DNA of 64,000 nucleotides, taken from Symbiodinium natans. Taxonomy: Eukaryota; Sar; Dinophyceae; Suessiales; Symbiodiniaceae. Positions 1 to 10,255 of this stretch are shown one piece after another. Position 1 is the stretch's first letter. Each line of letters begins with the position of its first letter. The position numbers and the translations under genes are program-made. The DNA lies in the NCBI GenBank assembly GCA_905221605.1, contig CAJNDS010002191.1:654210-718209 (forward strand). The letters run 5' to 3'. The notes below the pieces were generated by a model. That model searched no databases. It was given only the letters and a program-made list of their open reading frames with translations, and was not told the DNA's origin.

Positions 1-120
1 TTAGGGTTTAGTGCCCTGGGCACAGAGAGCTCGATGCTGAGAACCAAAGTGCTTCGTGAAAACAGGTCCGAACTCCAAGGCATTGGAGTATATAAGGCAT
101 TGACTCAGGAAAGCAGTGAT

Positions 121-1602
121 TCCTGCCGACCGCGGCAGCGAAGGAAGCTCTTGTGCGAGCCAGGCACAACCATCCTCGGCTTGAACTCTATGAGGCAAGG
201 AGGTCGGATGATGTGTCGGCTTTGGGTGTTTAAGTTTAATTACATCAACACCCAACCACCCTCCTGTCGAAAGTCCTGAGATTCCTTTGGGAAAAAGAAC
301 ATGCGGCGTGTTCTTGGACATCTACACCTTCTGGTCTCTCTACAAGTGTCTTCAGCCTCAACAGACTTGTCCTCTATCCGCACCTCGTAGCCTCAGGCTC
401 CCTCAGCCCAGAGTCCATTTGCACAGGCACTGCCAAGGCTCAATGCGCCGTTGCTCTCTACCTCCGCCGTTCTAAGGGAGCAGAGCAAGCAATGACTTCA
501 GAATTCCGCACTCGAGTTGTCACTTGTGGCTTGGCAGGCCTAGCTAGGCTCCCACAGCAAGGCATAGCACCGGTGTTTGCCACAGAGCCCAAAATTCGAA
601 CCAACTTATGCTTCTTCATGAATGCTCGCTGCTCCAAGCGTCCACACCAAGCACCCACATGAAGCACTCCGTCTGCAAACCAATAAGATGTGCGGTAGCA
701 TCTGTATATATGAAGTATATCATTAGAGGTCCCACATAGGAACTGCGTTCGGGAGTCCAGGTAGTGCCCTCTGCTTTTCACTCCGGCTAGCATACATCAA
801 CATCTGCGCGACATTTGAAGCTACGCCCCTCAATGCCTGAACCTTTCTCCCAAGTCGGTTGTCGATTTGTTGCTCGGATCCATGCACCAAAACCATGATT
901 AGACCGTGAGCCCATTTTACAGCAGCAGCGTTACCACCAAACCTCGAACCCTCTTACAGCAAGCTCCGCCACAAAACCCTACACCCACTGGGCCAACGGG
1001 CGTTCTTGTCCAAGTAGACCACGACTGAGGCACTGCGAGGGCAGGGCATGCCATCCTCCCAGAGCTTCAGGGGCAGCCGTTTAGGGCTCAGCTGATCATG
1101 GGTAGGTGTTCTCACATGAACGGATTGGAGATTGAGGGGTCTTGGGCAATGACATTGTCATGCTTGTGCTACAAGTACTTGAGTCTACAACACATGCAAC
1201 GGTTAAGAAAGCTTGGATGGGCGAGCATGATGGAAAGCAAAGTTGGATTTCACAGGACAGACGAATGCTGAGAGTCAGTGGTAGAAACCACGGATGCATG
1301 CTGGAACATTGCCTTGGACATCTCGCACGGCCAAGTTTTTGGGGGCACGTACACGCGCACAAAGAGCTTTGTACAGGTTGCCCTGGGATCTTCTCAAGCT
1401 CTGAGCTTTGAGCTCTGAGGGATCCGTGTCCATATGAATTCTAAGCCATGTGCAGTGCGGAGCTTGACAAAGAAAAGTCAGCTTTTTGGGTCCTCCTGAA
1501 GGGATGACTAGCGCAACACCGGGAAAGCATCCCAACCCTCCCACGCGGCGCGTCCTCGGCGTGCCAGGTCTCGAAGTCACCTTCGCAGCTTCTTTTGTTG
1601 AC
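121..1602 (-). CDS. Two exon islands, possibly phytanoyl-CoA dioxygenase-like
   Basis: Island 1602-1520 reads NKRSCEGDFETWHAEDAPRG; island 195-121 reads EFKPRMVVPGSHKSFLRC. P-G-S-H-K after a Met-Val strand is typical of the distal His motif of PhyH-type 2OG oxygenases. The proximal HxD is not seen. Nothing else coding-like was recognised between them. Confidence 0.28.
196..1519. other. Intron-like sequence
   Basis: Between the two exon islands I see no gene. Open frames here are short, lack codon bias and match no family. Confidence 0.5.
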
Positions 1603-2344
1603 CCCATTCCTGAATCATCCAAAGCCCTCAGCCCTAAACCCCACTTAAAGAAACACCTATAACAACCCCAAAAGGCGTGGAAACAGTCTCTTTCGCTCGT
1701 TGCCCCTTGCGCCCGCACAAGGAAGGGATGCGCCCTCCTGGTCTGCCAAATTGCGAAAGCCAGATCTATGAAACCAAGAAAACAAGCACATGCAGTTCTT
1801 TCCTCAAGGATGGCCGGCCCGTGTGTTCAGGTAGGGCTTTCTTTTTTGGGGGGGCAAGCGTTTTGAGGTACCTTGTTCTCGGGAAAATGCGTGAATGTCC
1901 GCGGCAATCCTTATCATTTCGGTCGTCTTCACCCAGTCGTCCTTTCAGAAACCAGGAAGCCCGAACTTCGCAAGCCCACCAGCAACATGGTGTGCTACCA
2001 TTGTAATTTGTCTGACTTATGATTATTAATATTCTTCTTATTATTATTATCCTCATTCTATCTCATTCTTATTTATATGTGTGCTCTCTGCACGTGGTCT
2101 TGAGTGTTGTGCTGCCTGCTGTCCTGCGCGCATCGCGTCGCCCCCTCCCTCGGAAGCTGTTTCTATTGAAATGATTCCAGGCGGAGAGGCTATGCCAGGA
2201 GAAGCCCGCGCCCTTGAAGGCTGTCTGAAGGTTGACCCTCGACCTGGGATTCAGGGGGCTTTTTGCTGATGCCAGCTCGCGAGGATTTCACCTTTTAGGG
2301 GATGCCCGCAGTGGCTGTGTGTGCGTATGGCTCCGAACTTGAGA

Positions 2345-2449
2345 ATATCAATATAAATATATATATATATATATATAGAGAAAGAGAGAGATAGTGTACA
2401 TGTGTGGGTACATGCCAGTAGGTAAGAAGAGCTCGCAAAGCGAGCGAGC

Positions 2450-2480
<31 letters not shown>

Positions 2481-2712
2481 AGAGAACAGATACACTGGCG
2501 CAGACATATCAACACATGCACCTAGGCCTTCCCCTCATTTCTTGGGTTGTCGCACATGATGGGAAGTGTCTGGGCACACCCACACCCACGCCCACGCCCA
2601 CGCCCACAATCACAGCCACAGCCACAGCCACAGCCACAGCCACAGCCACAGCCACAGCCACAGCCACAGCCACAGCCACACACACACACACACACACACA
2701 CACTGACTGGCT
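2345..2712. repeat. Compound microsatellite
   Basis: TA run (2352-2376), GA run (2448-2475), CCCACG units (2579-2606), CAGCCA units (2611-2678) and CA run (2676-2702) in one block. Long frames over it on either strand are Pro/Gln/Val/Cys repeats and are artefacts. Confidence 0.9.
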
Positions 2713-2856
2713 GTCTGTGTGACACTGACACTGACACCTGCTCTTCGCAAGCTTGCAAACTTCGGGTGTTTTGGATGCAGCGCGACTAAGTTCGGCTATC
2801 TTTCTGAAGGCCATGTAAGCTTGTCAGCCCCTAAGGCCCTAAGAGTTGCCTAAGAG

Positions 2857-2957
2857 TTGGGATGTTCCCGCTTATACTAGCCGTCATTAACAGGGATTCT
2901 AGTACCCCCCATTATCATCGCGACTAAGGACTGCTAGTAAACGGGGGAAGAGCCCAA
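2857..2957. mobile_element. MITE family A, copy 1, with 8-bp target duplication
   Basis: Ends TTGGGATGTTCCC and its degraded complement ending CCCAA. The flanks carry CCTAAGAG on both sides (2849-2856 and 2958-2965), an 8-bp duplication of the hAT size. Core resembles the copies at 40984 and 56187. Confidence 0.6.
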
Positions 2958-3659
2958 CCTAAGAGCCTCAGAAAAAGCCTTGAAGCCCCAATCCTTGGTG
3001 ACCAACGTTTGTTGAAGGAAGGCCTTGACTGGGTTGTTGACTGGAGTAGGTTTGGGGGGCCCTATGAAATTTTAAAGTTTTGTGGCTAAGGATTCGAGAG
3101 GGCAATAACAAGTAACAAATATGTTCACATGTTCACACCTATACCCCTGTTGAAGCTCTTGCAGACCGGCGTCTGGTGGATGTACACATCGTCCGCCAGA
3201 ACCTGCCTCGCAAACCTTGCTCGCATGGAAGCTTCTTAACTGCTATGCCTGCTATGTCCTGCCTCTGGCTCTAAACTTTATACTTTATACTCTAAACCCG
3301 CCAGAAGAAGTCACCCCCAAGGCAAAGTGCACTTCTGACCAGTTCCGGGGTCTCTCACGGTTTCGGGGTGAGAAAGGAATCGTTTGAGCCCAGAACCAAG
3401 GCCGTCTGAGAGGCAGGATGCAAAGGACCGTGCCATAGAAAGTTCTTGGAAAAACAAGAAAGACTCAACGTTACGGGTACCTGAATCTTACAACCCCAAG
3501 ACGTCCGTGTCACCCAAGAATACGCCCTAAACCATACGCAGGATAGGGTGGGGATTGAGAGTGAGAGTCGGCCCAATCAACATTCGAGGTGGACCCCTGC
3601 GCCACAAGTTTCCACTGCCCACCTCTTTTGCAAAACAGAGTAGAACTCTTGAAGCCAGA

Positions 3660-4084
3660 CCCAAGTACAGCCGGGGCGCTGCGTGATCAACGGAGATGTG
3701 GCGAGCTCCGCTACGGGGCTGTCGGCATCCTGTCCCCGCACAAGCCAGGACCCGCAATGCTGCGTGCGGCAGTAGATCAGGGCTGAACATCTGTCCGAGA
3801 AGTGTAAACCCAAGCGCCAAGTGCCAAGCGCCAACAAATCGTGCCAAACCTTCAAAGAAGAACAACCTTTCCTGCGCAAGTCGGACACAGATGCAGTCCA
3901 AACTGTCAAGGTTAATGTGTCGATGTGGGCATTCGCCGAGATGTACACTTCCACAGGAAACTGCCAGTGGTTTTGTGGGCCCTAAACTCCAAAGTCTTTC
4001 TGCAAGCTCGGCCTCGTGCACGGCGAAGATGCTGCGAAGTGCCGAAGACCCGGCCTCCGTAACCAGGCGGCAGGAAGCATCCAC
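3660..4084 (-). CDS. Two exon islands of an unknown gene
   Basis: 4084-3995 reads VDASCRLVTEAGSSALRSIF then AVHEAELAERLW; 3780-3660 reads ALIYCRTQHCGSWLVRGQDA. Both have strong C/G third positions in an open minus-strand frame. No family recognised. Confidence 0.35.
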
Positions 4085-5042
4085 TCGCGACCTTGGTCTG
4101 AAACGGGTTTAGGGTTTGGGGTTTAGGCAGAGAAGCAAGAAGGAGTTTAAGGGCTTCGACTTGCTTAGTCTTCGGGTCCGGGCGAGGCATGAATAGTCCA
4201 AGGCCGCCATGACAGCCTCGTGTGACAAAAAAGGGGCTTAAGGGACATACTTTGTACATTTTCAGCTCCCACCATAGACCCTGATGACACGCCTCCCTAC
4301 CACCCTGGGCTCTGATCCCTTAAAGCCTGAGCCTCCCCCCCGCCCCCCCCCCCCGCGCCCTCTGAGGCCCCTTGCGGTTCCTTCACTGACTTCACTTGGC
4401 CATCCAGGAACTTGTGGCAAGCCTGTCGCACTGTGATCTCTCTCGCTACATCCGAACCCAACCCTATCCAAAACCGGGTCGGACCGTTTGAGGTTTAGGG
4501 CATATGGGGGGTTCTTGAGGCTTCCATGGGCCCAGTGTGATTTCCCTTCTTTTTTGTGCATGCAACCCGAAACCCTTCCACAACCCTAACACCTTGAGCT
4601 CTGACCTGCTCCATTGAGGCCATGGCCATGGAATATTATCAGTATATATAACTAAGTATTAAATATGAAGATTACTATTAGTACTACGAAGCCGACATGT
4701 AGGCAGTGAATTGCTGAGCTGCCCCGAGCCTCCCAAACGTTTGAGGCCTCGGACGCCGAAACTCCTAAACCCCGAAACATCCACAAGCGATGCACCCTGA
4801 TCCCTTTGAGCCACACACACCCTAGCAGCCCTGATATGAATGCAAGCCCTAAGAAGCAGCTCACAAACTGAACTCGAAAGCCTGCAAGCCCTGTGTACCC
4901 CAATCAACTGCCCAGAATGTCTTGCAATGGTCCCTTGTCACCACAAGTGATCACCAACTAAGTCTATCGACGTTATTTCCAAATACAGTGTAGCAAACCC
5001 TTTCAGTCCATGCCCAGCGAGCGCCCGCCAAGCCTATGCTCA

Positions 5043-5690
5043 CCCCCTGCGCCTCGATCTGCTCCCGTGGAACGACAGCGCGGAGTATGCAAAATCCCTG
5101 CGGTTTAGGGTGCCGTGAGTCAAGCAGGGCATATATGGGGAGAGCTTGGGACAGTTAAAGGTTGTATAGGAGGGCCCAAAGCCTAGATGGCGGAGCACAC
5201 GACCTCATCAAACAGAGCCAATAGCCAATCAGCATGCTAAGTCCTGACACCCAAGTGATCCGAGCCCGGCCTGCTCCTCATAAGCATTCAACCTTTGTGC
5301 TCCAAAGCGAGGAGAACCGTTTTGGAGTTCATGCTGCGTTGTTTAAGTTAGATTTTAATAAAAGCAACAACAACAACTTTCTAAAACAACAGCCGAAATA
5401 TACATCAGGCAAGGCACAATGCTTGGCTGAGTGGCTTGCTCAAGTGCCCAGGCCACACCTGCGGCTTTCAGTTCACTGCCACACGCAACTCCCACCCTGG
5501 CAGTCCGGCCCCCAAAGGCCCAAAACCCCACCCTTACAAACCCTGCAAGACCCTAAACCCCAAACCCTACATCAACCCTTAACCCCAAACCCCTAAACCG
5601 CTGGGCACCACGGGGTGCACTCGCAGCACGGCGCCGCTCTGCGAGCCGCGCGTGGCGTAGGGGCTGGGCTGGCGGATGCCCGGCACAGAT
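5043..5690 (-). CDS. Two exon islands next to telomere heptamers
   Basis: 5690-5600 reads QPSPYATRGSQSGAVLRVHP and ends beside CCTAAACC (plus strand, 5592-5600). 5097-5043 reads GFCILRAVVPREQIEAQG; its acceptor is CCCTAAACCGCAG on the minus strand and its donor GTGAGC. Function unknown. Confidence 0.4.
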
Positions 5691-7345
5691 CCTATGCAGC
5701 ATCAGGCCATGTCGTGTCTGTCATACCTATATATATATACACATAATACAACATATGCTGTCCTGCAAATGGCTTGCTCATTGACTTACGAATGTTACTT
5801 GCAAGTTGCGACAGTGACATCGGAAAAGGATAAAACGACAAAAGAGCAATGCAAGACTACAGATAGACAAGCAATGGGGAAATCTGAAGCAGCTGTCGGA
5901 ATACGTCTCCTACTCTGTAGCCCAGGCCTGCACGCTCAGGTTCCCGCTCCGGGCCCAGGGGCCCCACCACGTACCTTCTTTGGTCTTTCGGGGCGAAGCC
6001 CCCTAAATGCTGAATGCTCAAGCCCCTGGCATCCTAATCTCGGACTCGGATAGGGCTAGCGTGTGCTGCAGCCCCACTGTCGGGTTTAGGGCGTGCCCTT
6101 TGCTGCAGGGCCTAAACACTAAACCCTAAACGCAGGCAAGTGCATGGCCGCACAGCATTCTCCCTCTCGTGCCCGGCATCAGAAAACCAAAGTACTGCAT
6201 ACCAAAAACCAAAGTACTGCATACATGAACATCATTGTTAAATTGTTATTACGCGTAATCCCCTATCTAATCTTTATACAGCCATTTTTATAGGGCCCCC
6301 AAACCTACCCCAGCCCTTTACCTGCTGCACTTGTCGCTGACACGCTTGGTGCCGAAAGAGTAGACAAGACCCCATCCACATCAACCCTGACCCCCCCCCC
6401 AAAAAAAAAACTGTCAGCCCCGTGCATTTTTTTTGAAGACTTAAACCCTGAAACCCAACCAGGCATTTAGGGTTTAGGACTTGTAGGGTTTAGGGGACCA
6501 GTAAGGTTCCTCAAACGAAATGCTTCGGGGTGCAGGGTCTCTGGCGGAGCAGGCGAAGTCGCTGGGAACATGCCCTCCTAGGCAGTTGCTTATAGGGGCT
6601 CGAGGGTTTGCGGATATTGCAGTTTTTGGGGCTTTGGGGGGACTGGTGGGGGTACCCGGATTGCGCTGCATTGGGACTTTGGGTTGCGGGCTGTGGCATT
6701 GGAATCACATGGCTCATTGCGTACACCCCCACTGAACTACTCGCAGCTCAAGGCTCCGGCAGCCAGCCAACCTTCTTCTCGAGGCTGGTGTCATTTGCGG
6801 CGGCCAGGGAGGCCTCAAAGTATGGTGCGAGGGGGGTTATAAGGGGTTTGTAGGGGTTCTGTCTGCCCGCGCAATCGAACCTCCCCCCACTGGTACCCCC
6901 CCCAAACCCTGCCCGTTAACCCTAAAACACCACGGACCACAGGGGGGGGAGAGAGAAACCCGCAAGCTCAACCCCAAACCCTGAACCCCAAAGCCTTCAA
7001 ACCTAAACTACTCACCAATGAACCACAGGGGGAGAAGGGCAAACCCGAAACCTGAACCGCTTTAACCCTGAACCGTAAACCCAGCACGTAAACCTACCAT
7101 TACACCAAACCTTGAACCCTAAACTCTATATAAACCCACCGTGAACCAATGAACCAAGGGGGTCAGAGCGAAAGTCCTGAACTCTGCAGCCTATAACCCT
7201 ATACCCTAAACCCATGAACCACAGACCATGAAACACGGGGGTGGGGGGGGGAACCCAAAACCCACCATGAACCACAGGGGCGGGAGTGGGCGGGGGGGGG
7301 GGGGTGCGGCTATGCTGGCTCATATCAGGGTTTTGGCTTTCGGGT
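5691..7345. other. Non-coding, rich in degenerate CCCTAAA units
   Basis: 6440-7260 is packed with scattered AACCCTAAAC-type units and short direct repeats (ACCAAAGTACTGCATAC twice at 6187-6225). The tail of this stretch is downstream of the ectA-like stop. Confidence 0.6.
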
Positions 7346-7453
7346 CTACAGCGCCCCGCGCTGAATTGGGCGGCCGGCCAGCAGCGCCGGCGTCGCGCTT
7401 GCCAAGGTCGCCGACGCGGTCACAAAGCGCGCGGCTACGCGCTGGCGCAGTGC
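7346..7453 (-). CDS. ectA-like: ectA-like exon 5, to in-frame stop
   Basis: After a TTCAG acceptor the frame reads ALRQRVAARFVTASATLASA, matching the EctA helix and the T-V-T-P-x-N-x-A-S strand in outline. It runs in frame to TAG at 7348-7346. The exon is extremely GC-rich and is open in several frames, so the call rests on phase and order. Confidence 0.55.
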   Translation of the reverse strand, partial: ALRQRVAARFVTASATLASATPALLAGRPIQRGAL

Positions 7454-9188
7454 CTGAACGTCGGGTTTCTGTTGTGACCACCCGGAGTTTAGGGTGTGGG
7501 GAAGATAAACTCACTCTGTGACCTTCTGTGGGGGGCTGCTCTAGATCAGGGGGTTTGTACTTGGGGGCTATCCGTTTCTCTGGATCCTCAACAAAAACCA
7601 AACCAACAAGGGGAGCAGATTGCGAACATCTTGCTCAGGGACGGAGTTCCCTTAGCCGGCTTTGGGTGAAGGAGGATTGCGGGCCTAGGGTTAAGGGCCT
7701 AGGGGTGTTAAGAACTTTGAGTTTGCGGGAGGCCTCCAGCATGGTCAGCGCCAGCCGGCAGCGCCGGAACTCGCTGTCCACGGCGATCTGCCAGGCGAAG
7801 TACCTGGAATTAAGGGTACCTTAATGGGGGTCCGTATCACAAGGGACTACTTGGGGGTCTATTTTAGGGCCCTCTAGTTTCGTAACCTTGTTTCTGTGAG
7901 TGCTGAGGTGGGTGGGGGGTGGGCAAAGGGGGGTGGGAGTCAAGGGTAGCTAGGGCATTGCACTCCGCTAGCCACTACGAAACAGCACAACAGGCAAATC
8001 CAAACAAGTACCAAGCCCGTTCGTGTTGGCTTTAGGGGGTTGAGGTTGCGGCTTGGAGGTTCTTTCGGGTGGATTCGCATTGCTAACTTCCTGCATTAGA
8101 ACGTGGCTGCTCCCGCCAGCTCTGAAAACCCTACAAAACCGCTCAGGCACGTGTCAGGCTCGGCGGGCGGCGTGAAGCCGAGGACGAAACCAACGACGCG
8201 GCCCGCCGACGTCTTCGCCACCATGCAGGTGGTCTGAGTCGGAGTTTTATAGTGTCTACTTGCTCACTCACGATTTGTTTTTGAAGGTTCAGCTGCTCTG
8301 ACCCCAAAAATACATCCGTGCTCTGACGAGGAGGATGTCTAGGTCTAGGTATAAGATCTTCATCCCCATAAACCAGCCTGAGCCCATGAGTAGGTTGCGA
8401 AGAGGTGGTGGTTCAAACCCACATAAATTGGGACGTGCCTCGTTGTGTGTGTGGGGATTCCTTACTACAGGGGCCGTCGAGTCAGACTATAAAGAAGGGG
8501 ACAATATTATTTCAGAACTCCCTTTTGACAGGTGCATGAAGTGCCGGGTGCCGCAAGGGCGCAGGGAAGTACATGCAATGGATGATGTAGCCTGGGCACG
8601 GTCAGGATGCAGGGCTTGCTTCTTGCCCGCCTGGGTTGAACTAAGGCCTTTCGGCGGAAGCCCTTTGCGCAACAGGCTTATCACCAAGACGGCTTACCCA
8701 ACCCAGAGCCCCAAACCATGCCAGAAACCCCGAAGATCCATCCACTCCAAGTGGCAATACGCGGAGTTGGCGTCCAAGCCGGCGCTTTGGGCCAGCGACC
8801 ACCTACGCTGGTCTTCGCATTCAGGGCCCTCCAGCCTTAAGAGCTCGCAACCCCCCCTCCAAGTCGCAGAATATCCTAAAGGTGGGAGACCTTGAGCACT
8901 CGACCCCCACTCTGGAAGAAAGAGTCCAGTCAGCTCGAGATTTCTCCCCAGGACGAGCCCCGTGAGCATCAGCCCCGACACATGACGGTCGCCTTCGTTC
9001 AGAGCCGGCAGCTGCCGATAGAGGGGTCTTGCAATTATCCCGGGCTAGTTTCAATGAAATCATCCTCTTCAGTGGAGTTGCATTGAGGCACCGTCCTCGG
9101 CGCAGGGGTGCTTCAGCACCACGGCACCATGCCTGCCAAGCTCCGTAGGCTCTGCATGGCGGGTATGGGCCCTGATGAGTGCCTGCAT
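7346..9188 (-). CDS. ectA-like: EctA-like L-2,4-diaminobutyrate N-acetyltransferase (GNAT), at least 5 exons
   Basis: EctA uses acetyl-CoA to acetylate L-2,4-diaminobutyrate, the middle step of ectoine (osmolyte) synthesis. Exons on the minus strand read in order: 9188-9082, 8802-about 8740, 8233-8151, 7803-7734 and 7453-7346. Joined, they follow the EctA pattern: KHPCAEDGASM then WSLAQSAGLDANSAY (family: R-P...DG..W.L...LD.NS.Y), TTCMVAK...VVGFVLGF, PAEPDT then YFAWQIAVD (family: PDTLFVWQVAVD), and ALTMLEA then FVTASATLASATP. The junctions at 9082/8802, 8151/7803 and 7734/7453 keep phase with GC-AG, GT-AG and GC-AG introns. The link from exon 2 to exon 3 is unresolved: 6-10 residues are missing, possibly in a microexon near 8540-8580. 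Oddity: the acetyl-CoA loop, usually R-G-x-G-L-A, reads RRCRLA. The protein ends at a TAG (7348-7346), shorter than bacterial EctA. Another diamine GNAT is the main alternative. Confidence 0.72.
7734..7803 (-). CDS. ectA-like: ectA-like exon 4 (acetyl-CoA loop)
   Basis: YFAWQIAVDSEFRRCRLALT matches the family stretch F-x-W-Q-x-A-V-D...R-G-x-G-L-A. The two loop glycines are replaced by Arg, so catalytic competence is uncertain. Acceptor CAG precedes it and a GC donor follows (7733-7732). Confidence 0.72.
8151..8233 (-). CDS. ectA-like: ectA-like exon 3 (GNAT core strand)
   Basis: After a CAG acceptor this reads TTCMVAKTSAGRVVGFVLGF and then TPPAEPD. This is the beta-4 strand of the GNAT fold and the Pro-Asp stretch before the EctA W-Q motif. 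The GT donor lies at 8150-8149. Confidence 0.7.
8740..8802 (-). CDS. ectA-like: ectA-like exon 2
   Basis: The exon follows a TAG acceptor at 8805-8803 and encodes WSLAQSAGLDANSAYCHL. It carries the LD-x-NS-x-Y substrate-side signature of EctA. The 3' boundary is not resolved; the left coordinate is an estimate. Confidence 0.65.
9082..9188 (-). CDS. ectA-like: ectA-like exon 1
   Basis: The exon opens with ATG at 9188 (MQALIRAHTRHAEP) and contains GAVVLKHPCAEDGAS, the EctA N-terminal signature. It ends after AT, and a GC donor follows (9081-9080). The next exon supplies G to complete Met, then Trp. CAG at 9185-9183 could instead be a splice acceptor, so the true start may lie further upstream. 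Confidence 0.65.
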
Positions 9189-9904
9189 TTGAAGCCCTAC
9201 ACTTACTGTTATTGCTTTATGGAATGAACTACCCGTAACTACCCCCAACACCAGGTCTTGGCTCTTTGGGTGCACCTTGGAAGCGTTTACGCCCCTTCAC
9301 AACAAGCCGATCGCCTCTCAACCCCGAGCACAAGGTTGAGGCTAGAACTTGCGGGCTTAGTTTTAGGGGCATGGGCCTGCCAGCAAGCCGTGTCTACCCT
9401 GACTCAGAGAGTCCCATACCCTAAACCTCCATATAAGGCCTTCAGCATCAGAACGCGCATGTTATGAGGCCAAAACCCAACCCAAAGCAACGGTGGAAGG
9501 GCCTGGTTTGCAGGGTGAGCGGAAGGGCAGGCTTTGTCTCTTGCGAGCCACCTCGGCGTCGCTCAGGGACTTGGAAAGGAGGTTATAGGGTTCAGGGATG
9601 GAGAGCGAGCACTTCCGGGCGGCATCCAGAAAGCCTGCTCGTGTTCAGGGCTGAAAGTTTAGGAAGTTTAGGGCTTATAGGGATTCAGGGAAGCTCAGAA
9701 GTTCTTGCTCCGTTAAGGCACAAGTCGGCAACAAAACCATGAGATGCTAAGCAGGATGCCCCTATCACCATCCAGAACACCCCAAAACATCGAAACCCTA
9801 CCCAGAAACAACCCTAGACCCCAGGCCTCTGTCCCGAGCCCCCCGCAAGCCTACGTAGCTCCCTCCATGCACCGCTCAACGAAAGCCACACCTGGGGTTT
9901 AGTA

Positions 9905-10104
9905 AACCCTAAACCCTAAACCCTAAACCCTAAACCCTAAACCCTAAACCCCCTTTCCCGGGCCTTTCAGGCTGTCCGGTGGGCAGAAGAGCCGTGGAAC
10001 CTCCGCTTCGGCGAAGCCGTAGCGGGGCCTCTTAGCAGGCAAGGAGGTTTAGGGTTTAGGGTTTAGGGTTTAGGGTTTAGGGTTTAGGGTTTAGGGTTTA
10101 GGGT
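9905..10104. repeat. CCCTAAA array, exon island, TTTAGGG array in inverted layout
   Basis: Plus strand: CCCTAAA units at 9905-9950, 97 bp of other sequence, then TTTAGGG units at 10047-10104. The enclosed minus-strand segment (10033-about 9970) is open and GC3-rich (RPRYGFAEAEVPRLFCPPDS), so an exon appears to be bracketed by inverted telomere-type arrays. Confidence 0.7.
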
Positions 10105-10139
10105 GTTGGGTTTGAGGGGGCGGGGGTGGTGATGCGACC

Positions 10140-10255
10140 TGTCCTGGTAAAGTAGCACCGATCCACTCCTTCACCTTGCACGGTAGTAACTGCAGTAGCT
10201 GGCAGCCCTGGAGGCGAATCTCCGCACTTGGCAAGCCGAAATCATTCATCCGAAT
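10140..10255 (-). CDS. Exon island, ARM/HEAT-like helix
   Basis: FGLPSAEIRLQGCQLLQLLP in an open frame with C/G third positions. V/I-x-x-Q-G-C-x-x-L-x-x-L is common in armadillo-like repeats of protists; one helix is too little for a firm call. Confidence 0.3.

Larger units (their letters stand above)
1603..3659. other. Non-coding stretch with microsatellites and a MITE
   Basis: Contains the compound microsatellite 2345-2712 and MITE copy 1 (2857-2957). No supported gene. Confidence 0.6.

Noticed and set aside
2579-2702. Regular repeats as a CRISPR-like array
   Set aside because: Units are contiguous short tandem repeats with no spacers.
2509-2814. Open frames with Val-Ala, Pro-Gln or Cys-Gly repeats
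   Set aside because: They are translations of the CAGCCA, CCCACG and CA microsatellites.
9905-10104. True chromosome end or end-to-end chromosome fusion
   Set aside because: Arrays of this sort occur dozens of times across the window with genes on both sides, so they are interstitial.
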